Source: Botrytis cinerea B05.10
Taxonomy: Eukaryota > Ascomycota > Leotiomycetes > Helotiales > Sclerotiniaceae
Assembly: GCF_000143535.2 (NCBI RefSeq)
Contig: NC_037314.1
Span: 1,736,001 to 1,800,000, forward strand
DNA: 64,000 nt
Direction of reading: 5' to 3'
The position numbers and the translations under genes were made by a program. The notes beneath the pieces are model-generated. The model ran no database searches and was not told the origin of the DNA. It worked only from the letters and a program-made list of their open reading frames with translations. Shown piece by piece: positions 56,611 through 64,000 of the stretch (within the stretch, counting starts at the first letter, position 1; each line of letters begins with the position of its first letter).

Positions 56611-59534
56611 GATGAATTACTGAAGAGAGAAAGTAAGTTTCAGGTTTTGGTGCTGACCTGGGTGGGCTTATTTGCAGCAGTAGATATAAGTTGGAGGTGA
56701 GGCTGAACGGGCTTTCTGTTTAGTTAGAAATGTGCTGGCAGTGTTGAGTTGTTGATTCAAATGTGCAACATTAGACATCAACAGCAAGATAGCTAGAATG
56801 CGGCAATACCCAACACTTATATATATACATCTTACATATAGAGAAAAGTAGGGATCCGATGATGCCTCTCATATCGGGCAGTTCACCGGACTCTTACTCG
56901 CCGGATTGAGAAGGCCAGATGATAATCTTTAAAGTTTAGGTCCGACCGAAAATCTAGGCAAGAGGCAATTCCCGACACAACTTATTAGATTTGTCAATGC
57001 GGGTGTGACCTGACTGGGAAATAATCACAGAGATGCATCTGCTCAGAAACTAAATTGGTGGAATATCATATTCCTGACTTGTCACGACGCGCCGTCGGTC
57101 CAGGTTTTGGCAGAGGCTTATTATTAGAGGTTGTGCGACGGAAAAGCACCGCCGAGGGTTAGAACATGACTCAGCTTAGTAAAACCACCGCCAGCATGCC
57201 AGGCAACGTTTTGATACTTGGTTTGAAGCACAAACAAAACAACACCAAGACACAATTTCGCTGGGGAGAAGACGACTTTCCCCCGAAACTCTATCTCTTT
57301 TATCTTCCAACATGTGACGATAAGAATCCGAGAGGGCTACCTGATGCTCGAGACATGATTCTCGAACTACACCTCCGCTTCAATTAGCCGACCTGCCTCG
57401 AACGTGGGAAACAGGGGACTCAACAGAGGCAGCTGATATTGTAACGATACGTTACGGCCTTCAAACTGCCTTCTCTAACCGCCAAAGCCGCTGCAGTCGA
57501 AATACAAATCGTTCTTGTGTACGAATGTAGCAATATGCACTCCGCCATCATGTCTATCTCGGCAGCAGATACATCAGCAAAGTCTTCAGATGGTCAAATC
57601 AACTTCCTTGTTACCCCTCCTCGCCCTTTATTCGGGCAATAATATCTTATCGCTTACCCCGCCGCGACATGTCGATTTTTCTCTCTGGGGAAGCTGGATC
57701 AATTTCAGCTGCCAATAATACATAGCCTCTGACAATACTCGATGGTGGTCAGCCTCATCAAGTATACAATACAATTGGAAATATATCCCGCAGATCGCGC
57801 GAGATCAGGTTAGTATGGATGGCATTTCCCACCAACTATCGAAATTTGGCTCGTGAAACATACGGCTTTTGAAACGGCGATTCGTTAATGTCAGAGGAGT
57901 CTCTCATTGCCCAAGATGATACTTTTCCACACGTTATCGTGATGATTTCTCCGTTTAGCACGAAGTAGAGTCAAATTCCTTCTTGGAGAAGTCCCTCCGG
58001 TCCGTCTCATTATAGCCTGGCCAAGTATACAAGTAACCAATCAAAAAAAAGTACTCGCAAGAACAGCGCCTCTTCGAATGCACCCCATAAAATCGATTTT
58101 AATTATGTTTCCGAAGCTTATTTCTGCACTTGCCTTCTTATCTGTATTACAATTGCGTACATTATTCTCGTGGCAAGACTACATCTTCATGATTATGAAG
58201 TTTGCCTGTATATGCGGCGGGATGCTGTCGTCATATTACAAACGCAAACGATTACCATTTGCCATGATATATTTTGTTATTGCGAATTGCCATGCCCGTG
58301 GCGTTCGAGAACGAAGATACACGATTCACGCTTGCCTCGCCACTCATGCGATAACGATTACAATGATGATGTTTTGCAGGAAGCAAGTGTACTATGCCTG
58401 TCCATGGTTCTTCATAACGAGTTGTACATGAATTATGCATATAGGGCTGAGCTAGATTCGAGGTTTAGGCTTTGAGTTCCGCGGCTTTACCGCAAACATC
58501 ATCTGACTTTCTTGTTTCACTGTTGCTCACGTTCTATCAATCAAATGCTAGGAACCATTTCCTGACGTTGACTCCGCTTTTCAGAAATTATCACACCACA
58601 CTGTGTCACTGCCAATCAATAACTCTTGCTTTGGATTCACATGATAACGCTGGTTCCTAGCCACAAAAAGTGGCATCTACGTCATCGTGGTTCTGTACAC
58701 CTTTATTGTCACGAACGAGGAGAGGTAGAGTCGAAGCATTTAGTAATGATACTTGGCTTTAACATTCAGGACAATCTATTAGATCGTCTTCTTGGCATCC
58801 TTTTTGGGCTTTTATACATGATTTCTTGCAGGAACATTTATTTTGTTTTGTTCAAAAAACTTCGTATTGATTTAGATAGCTAAACCTGCTGAAAGCTTGG
58901 GGAAAGCCTCTCCTAACTCAATAGAACACACTTATCCTGATTCCGAGCTTTGAAACATGTTTAACGTCTGCTTCTCCCTCTGAGCCTATCGAACTTTGCT
59001 TCGCGCGTTTGTTTCGCAATAGTTCCTGCGTGCTCAACATCAAGCAGGTGGTAGGTCTCAACCTCGGGTTCCCTACCAGGAATATCAATCGCTTCGCAAT
59101 TGTCTCATGTGCATTGAACAAGTGCACAAATTTACCTCCTGTGTGTATATCTGCTGGTGCCTCTCGGGTAGTGTACGCACGACGAGGTTGTGCCAAGAAA
59201 ATTCCGTAGCTGTGTCGATTGGAAGTCTACATTCTAGACATTCAATCTTACCATTCAACCCCCTATTAATTTCTTTTCCTATATATAGATTCCATAGAGT
59301 AGACTAGACCTATTTCTTTGAAATTCTAATTCCCAAAATACTTAGTCGGAACCAAGTTTAAGTATTTCCCTGTCTGTTTAAAGTCTTCTGCCTCTATTTA
59401 GAGTTTTACCCTCCTTTTAGAGTTCTCTCCCCTTCCTTTTAGAGTTCTCTCCCCTTCCTTTAAACTTTTCCCTACTCGTCACTATCAAATGATCCTCACC
59501 ACCTCTATTTTGAAAACCACAGTATAAAGTATTT
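56611..59534. other. 2.9-kb gene-poor region
   Basis: AT-rich DNA with short frames. The longest with an ATG are 57166-57387 and 58078-58431 on the plus strand. Neither shows a motif, a leader or splice sites, and composition looks random. A 22-bp tandem duplication lies at 59415-59458. Confidence 0.45.
59415..59458. repeat. Two perfect 22-bp tandem copies
   Basis: The unit begins TTTTAGAGTTCTC and is repeated exactly head to tail. Degenerate, shorter versions (TTTAGAGTTTTACC) flank it on the left from about 59397. Pyrimidine-rich on the plus strand. Confidence 0.9.
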
Positions 59535-59535
59535 A

Positions 59536-59853
59536 GAACGATTGAAAAATTGAAATAGCTGAAAGCTTTGAAGATAGAATGCTAGCTTGCATGATACGAG
59601 CTGCGCTGTTGTAGACAATGTGGATCTTGGTATGGTTTTCAGGCGGCACGATCAGTATCTTCCGGTTGGTAAAGTCATCAGATATTGTGCTGATCTGGAA
59701 AAGAGGGTTGTCTATGCAGAAGGCTCGATTTTCAACATCTCGACCAGCGGATGATCTCTGAGCGTGCATGCCGTTTAGATCATGGAAGATATCTTGTTTT
59801 TTCGAGCGTTGAGTGAAGGTGGCTGAAGATTGATGAGATAGTGTTGATTTCAT
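59536..59853 (-). CDS. Weak hypothetical ORF, about 105 aa
   Basis: From an ATG at 59853 the minus strand encodes MKSTLSHQSSATFTQRSKKQ onward, with a more ordered-looking centre (NRKILIVPPENHTKIHIVYN). There is no recognised motif, no splice evidence and no near neighbour. It is listed only because composition in the centre is better than background. Confidence 0.25.
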
Positions 59854-61742
59854 ATTGAAGATTCCGATGAACAATCTAGGCTGTGAAGAGATTTCCAATA
59901 CCTTTGTGAAGACAAGGACTATGAATGAATAGGAATAGACTACCTACCTCTCTCTAACTTTTACATATATTTCCCAGAAGTGCAGCGGGTCAAAAAGAAC
60001 AATAATGAAATGTGAAAAAGATTGATATTCGTTTGCCGAATTTGATTCCTACGATCTACTTGATGATTTTGATTTCAAGCTAATATGGCCTGGTCACCTT
60101 CATCTTATTCTCATCACTACTTTTACTATTCGCCTACCTAATCATCCTCTTCAATCACGCCACATTCTTTCGCCCAAGTAACGTGAAACCCCCGACCAAA
60201 TCCAGCAAAATAATACCCATTTTCCGCGCTGGTTAAACACAATCTAAAATCTCACAACATAGCTCATTTCCCCTATCAAAATGGTCATAGTTAAAGCTCT
60301 CGAGTGAGCTATCAAAGACCTTCATCATCGATATTCCTCTTTCAGAACTCAAAGCGCCATGGGATATCTCCACTCAATACATAACCACGAGCAACAGTGA
60401 AGACATGGCCGTCACATCTACCTTACGAAATTTACACGACAGGAACAGAAAACCAATATTACTACCTCGACAAACAACGAAGATAATGACTCTCTTTTAT
60501 GTATTAACTCGATTATCAACCTGAAAGTCTGTTTAAACAGCCAGGAATTTTGCAAGCGAAGACTACGTATGTATGGAACAGATTCGAGACCTTCAAATGG
60601 AAAGATAGAAAATGCCGCAACTGTATGAAGGAAGAAGTGTGATTCTAGAATGATGACTTTCTAAACAATCACTTGACTAGAACTAGTCACCATCTAGTGA
60701 ACTCGCCGAAAATACAGAAACCAACAACTAATTACCAGTGAGCTTATCTCAGGAATATAGACGCATATCCATGCCTCTCGCTTTAAACATAGTGAGTGAC
60801 ATTCTCGACACTTTCCTTTCCACCATTCTCATATATCAGTGCCGCAAGAAACAGAACGTAAGTCCTTCTAATATGTGTAAACCATCTTCACTCACTAGAA
60901 CTATTTCCGTACTAACCCATCCGGCAGTTGTGAAATTATCACTTCTTGCCACCACCCAACTAAAATCCACCGATTCTGAAGTATCCGAAACCAGCACTAT
61001 CGCACACATTACGATATAGAAAATAATTCGAGGAAAGCTACTCATCAACGATGCGAATAATATTTGATACTCTAGCATTGTAATAATATCCAACAATTGG
61101 CTGGAGTTTCAATGTCTTCGAGCAAGAGGAAAGATATCAGCGCAATGCCTAGCTCAAAAGAACAATTTCGCCCCAATCTCGAAATATCAAAGTCGTCATA
61201 GCTTAAAGCCACAGGATGTCTCTATGTATGCCACTAGGACACTAATTTTCGTAGTAATAGAGATGAGGGGAATGGCCTAGTATCATTCGCATCATTGAGT
61301 GATAAAAGCATAAGCAGTATTATGTATTCATGTGTCAATGATATGAGGTATTTGACATAAGAAAATCGAGATATGCAACAATTTGAACACAGTTTCGACT
61401 AGTTTGTTGGTTGTATTGAAATGGGTTAGTAGTTGACGTGAAGGCAAAGTGATTGCCGTTAGTGGCCGGAGATTCCGGTACAGAGAAAAGAAGAATCTGT
61501 CATGGTAGGAAAGAAATTCTTGAACAAAATGGCACTGGGTAAATGTATATATAAAATGAAGAGGAGTTACATGCCTGCGTGCTATTCTTAAATCCCATGT
61601 CCTGATTCACTCGGCAATGTTTATGATTTATTCCATGCCATTTCCATTGAAGACCAATCACATATAATGTCATCGCTCGCTCATCGCTGTCTTCATTTCG
61701 CTCATGTTGCGATACCCGTTCTATCAGACGGTGTGTTATAAC
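59854..61742. other. Intergenic region with no recognised gene
   Basis: AT-rich; short frames at 60.7-61.1 kb on both strands overlap one another and have no motif. Confidence 0.45.
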
Positions 61743-62657
61743 TCAAGCCGAGGCCACAATAGCATCCACTCCCGCCGGAATAACCCTCGCTCTTCCAACT
61801 CCATGAACAAGCACAGCGTCTAGCCAAACTCTTTCCTTACCCTCTCCGGGTTTCTCTACTCCCCAACCCCTCTCCGGGCCCCATCCCACAACTTTCTCAT
61901 GTCTTTCTACTACATCTCGTAATCTATTCATCATATCTCCACTCCTCTGCACACCAGGAAAAGCATCGAATTCAACAGTTTGAATTCCCTTTACCTCTCT
62001 GAATATTCCTTCTAATAGTTCCTGGCAAAAGCCTTCATAGAATCCATCACCTGCTCTGAAACCTTTGAATATAACGTCGGAAGGGTCGCATTCCACAAAT
62101 ATTTTAAGAACACGAACGGATGTGCAATCAGAAAGTCCAAGTAGAGGCGATACAATCCAACCTCTTGGAGGACTGTTCCAACCTGGACCTAGACGAAGTT
62201 CTAGTGTACTGATAGAGTTGCGATATTGGGCTGGCAGACGCGCGAGCAATGGCTTCTTCGTCTTGAAATAGCGGCCTGGGTGGACAGGGAAGATGCGGAA
62301 GGTATAGGTTGAGAAGAAGTGGTGCGATGATTCATTGTAAATTTGTTTGCAGACAGAGAATAGAGAGAGGAGTTTCTGACGATGAATGATGGAAAATGTT
62401 GTAGGGTCGAGGTCGATAATCGAAGGGAAAGGGGCGAATATAAGGGCATAAATTTTGGTTCGTAGTTCGGAGGGCAGAGAGAGAAATGGGAATGGTTGTT
62501 TAAGTTTGCGAGTGGCGAGAGTGATATCTTCAGCATCAGATGGATATGCTGAGGGGTAGGTGGATGAGTTTGGGGTTGTGGAACCAGATACGGGTACGCT
62601 GGCTATTGCCCGACGATTCCGTAGGGTTAATGTATGATGTCTCATAGACGGCGCCAT
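61743..62657 (-). CDS. F-box-like/2EXR-type protein, 304 aa
   Basis: A single exon encodes 304 residues. After a Ser/Thr/Pro-rich leader comes FPFLSLPSELRTKIYALIF, the classic fungal F-box-like pattern (F-x-x-L-P-x-E-L-R-x-x-I-Y-x-x-I/L). It is followed by KLLSLFSVCKQIYNESSHHF, the second conserved helix, and FFSTYTFRIFP. The C-terminal half has strands with hydrophobic ends (TSVRVLKIFVECDPSDVIF; ERVWLDAVLVHGV). This is a common architecture for uncharacterised fungal proteins of 250-350 residues. A possible role as an SCF adaptor is inference. Both the ATG at 62657 and one four codons later are usable starts. Confidence 0.78.
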   Translation of the reverse strand: MAPSMRHHTLTLRNRRAIASVPVSGSTTPNSSTYPSAYPSDAEDITLATRKLKQPFPFLSLPSELRTKIYALIFAPFPSIIDLDPTTFSIIHRQKLLSLFSVCKQIYNESSHHFFSTYTFRIFPVHPGRYFKTKKPLLARLPAQYRNSISTLELRLGPGWNSPPRGWIVSPLLGLSDCTSVRVLKIFVECDPSDVIFKGFRAGDGFYEGFCQELLEGIFREVKGIQTVEFDAFPGVQRSGDMMNRLRDVVERHEKVVGWGPERGWGVEKPGEGKERVWLDAVLVHGVGRARVIPAGVDAIVASA

Positions 62658-63601
62658 ATCTATTATTATTGATCAAGTAGGAGTGAGTAAGTAGGTACGT
62701 CGGATAGCCAAATTGTGAAGTTGTGGTTCTCGTCGATATACTGTAGAGTTTTGGGTGTTAGGTTTGTTGAGTTTGAGATGAGTGACGGAACCAAGTGGAT
62801 AGAATCGCGTGCTGGGAAAGAGATACTGATTCAAAATCACAGATAGAAAAAGGTGAATCGCGCGGTATCTCAAATGATGAATAATGGAATAATATTTAAA
62901 ACTTCAATTACACACAAGAAGAATCCTTCTATCAAGACTTTGCGTCGAGTGAATTCGGATAGATTATGAGGCAGGTCGGAAATACTCTCAAAACATGAGT
63001 ATGCCAATGAGATATGGAATGTTAGGACACCACGGGACTGAAGTTGTAATTGAGTAGCCGGTGCTCTTTCAAGCACCGGCTTAACATCCAATTCTTGAAA
63101 GTGTCATATTCGTTCTCCTCAGATTGTTCAACTCTTCGTCCACGGTTATTGTAGGCGCGATGAGTATAAATTTCTGTCCACTGAGTGTCAACTTTAAGGA
63201 AAAAAGAAAAAAGAAGATCAGAATCCGCAGATCAATCGATGTTTTTATGGTGGGGAGTTTGACGCCAATTGAGCTAGTATCAATAGGTACTAGCGTCCAT
63301 AATTCCCGCCCGCATCATGGTCGAAATTTGTATTTTGTTGCTTGCGAGGGAAAACTTAAGGAATCAGGTTATTTTATTAGGCCAAAAGGAACTTTGAAAG
63401 TTTCTCTTTACTGACAAGAACTTCATTAATATTCAATGCGATTTCGCATATAGTCTTTTCTTTATCGACGTAAGCTGTGCATATTGATTCTTTTCCTTCA
63501 TAATGTTGTCTAGAGCTATCGGAAGGTCGCTGCAAACGCCAGCTCTTAGAAATAGTTCGACAAATTTCCGAATAACCTCATCAACGTCATGGACTCGGTC
63601 G
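62658..63601. other. Divergent promoter region upstream of the edge gene
   Basis: About 940 bp between divergent start codons. A minus-strand frame at 63433-63627 has protein-like composition (VIRKFVELFLRAGVCSDLPI) but no ATG and overlaps the first codons of the edge gene. Confidence 0.4.
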
Positions 63602-64000
63602 ATGGCGAGCAACCGCCGCCAGCCCAAAAAGCCTACAGATTATAATAGACCTTCGGGTACGCCAACGCCATCCGGTCCGGCTGGGGCACAAGCCGCTTTC
63701 ACTTCGCCAAAATCAGGACTGAGTAGTGATAAATCTGGTAACCCAGACTTCTCCAAGGCACAAGATGAAGTGAGCAAGGGAGCTTCGTCACAGAGGAATA
63801 CTGTACCACAATCAGAGGGAGGGGGTGCCGGTGTACCAAACCCAGATGCAAGGAAAGGTGAAAGTCCAGACTTCTCTGGCAAGCAAGATGAATTCGAGAC
63901 AATCGCCGCCGACCCCGCACAAGCTGAATTCGAGAACAAACCTCTGCCAGATCTCACCCAAGGTATTCCTTCGACTTTGGATTTCGAGTTGGCAAATAGA
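63602..64000 (+). CDS. 5' part of an unrecognised gene, cut by the window edge
   Basis: An ATG at 63602 opens a frame that runs to the last base, 133 codons, without a stop. The product is polar and Pro/Ser/Gly/Asp-rich (MASNRRQPKKPTDYNRPSGT) and probably disordered. It contains an imperfect internal repeat about 45 residues apart: SGNPDFSKAQDE and GESPDFSGKQDE. The last visible residues (PLPDLTQGIPSTLDFELANR) look like the start of an ordered domain. An upstream ATG at 63589 is in another frame and meets a stop after 18 codons; it could act as a short upstream ORF. Family not recognised. Confidence 0.7.
   Translation, partial: MASNRRQPKKPTDYNRPSGTPTPSGPAGAQAAFTSPKSGLSSDKSGNPDFSKAQDEVSKGASSQRNTVPQSEGGGAGVPNPDARKGESPDFSGKQDEFETIAADPAQAEFENKPLPDLTQGIPSTLDFELANR

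Noticed and set aside
58078..58431. Plus-strand frame of 117 codons with hydrophobic stretches
   Set aside because: Overlaps an equally long frame in another phase; AT-rich sequence readily yields hydrophobic peptides; no neighbouring signal.
63640..63957. Minus-strand frame of 105 codons at the right edge
   Set aside because: Lies opposite the edge gene, whose plus-strand frame has an ATG and ordered composition; the minus reading is a shadow.

Overview
The window is filamentous ascomycete DNA. The gene models carry short introns (about 41-100 bp) with GTAAGT- or GTATGT-like donors, CTAAC/CTGAC-like branch sites and CAG/TAG acceptors. Genes lie on both strands and are separated by AT-rich or purine-rich spacers full of microsatellites, and there are no operons. 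Fungus-specific families (2EXR and F-box-like proteins, PTH11/rhodopsin-type membrane proteins, Meu6-type PH protein, Dal5-like carriers, GH28 rhamnogalacturonase) fit a Leotiomycete, perhaps a Botrytis/Sclerotinia-like plant-associated fungus. That taxonomic placement is inference.

Layout. 0-23 kb is gene-poor. It holds a four-helix membrane protein (1430-2421), an uncharacterised 796-aa protein (5720-8367, minus) and a Meu6-type PH-domain protein (16065-18005), separated by 3-8 kb spacers with long purine-biased and tandem-repeat tracts, including a 319-bp GGGAGA/GGAGAA array at 19402-19720. 22.6-36 kb is metabolic. A Dal5-type MFS carrier (22587-24310, minus) diverges from a TauD-like dioxygenase (24948-26250); then come an NTF2/SnoaL-like protein (27885-28529), a secreted GH28 rhamnogalacturonase (29069-30896, minus), a nitrilase (32971-34056, minus) and two small ORFs. 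36.7-47 kb looks like accessory DNA: F-box-like and 2EXR proteins, one apparently truncated 2EXR gene, and a divergent short-chain dehydrogenase without the usual catalytic tyrosine. 47.4-52 kb carries a rhodopsin/PTH11-like membrane protein and an O-methyltransferase, both minus. 53.4-55.1 kb is a housekeeping pair, GINS subunit Psf3 and mitochondrial Mn superoxide dismutase, reading away from each other across 305 bp. 55.4-64 kb holds a decayed gene, a small acidic protein, about 5 kb of mostly empty DNA, an F-box-like protein, and the 5' end of a gene that runs off the right edge.

How genes work together. The only gene pair whose arrangement strongly suggests shared function is MFS carrier plus TauD-like dioxygenase, read as uptake and oxidative opening of a sulfonate or similar anion. 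Rhamnogalacturonase and nitrilase fit plant cell-wall degradation and detoxification or use of plant nitriles. I found no tRNA, rRNA, CRISPR array or intact transposon. All intron positions were placed by eye and need transcript data.
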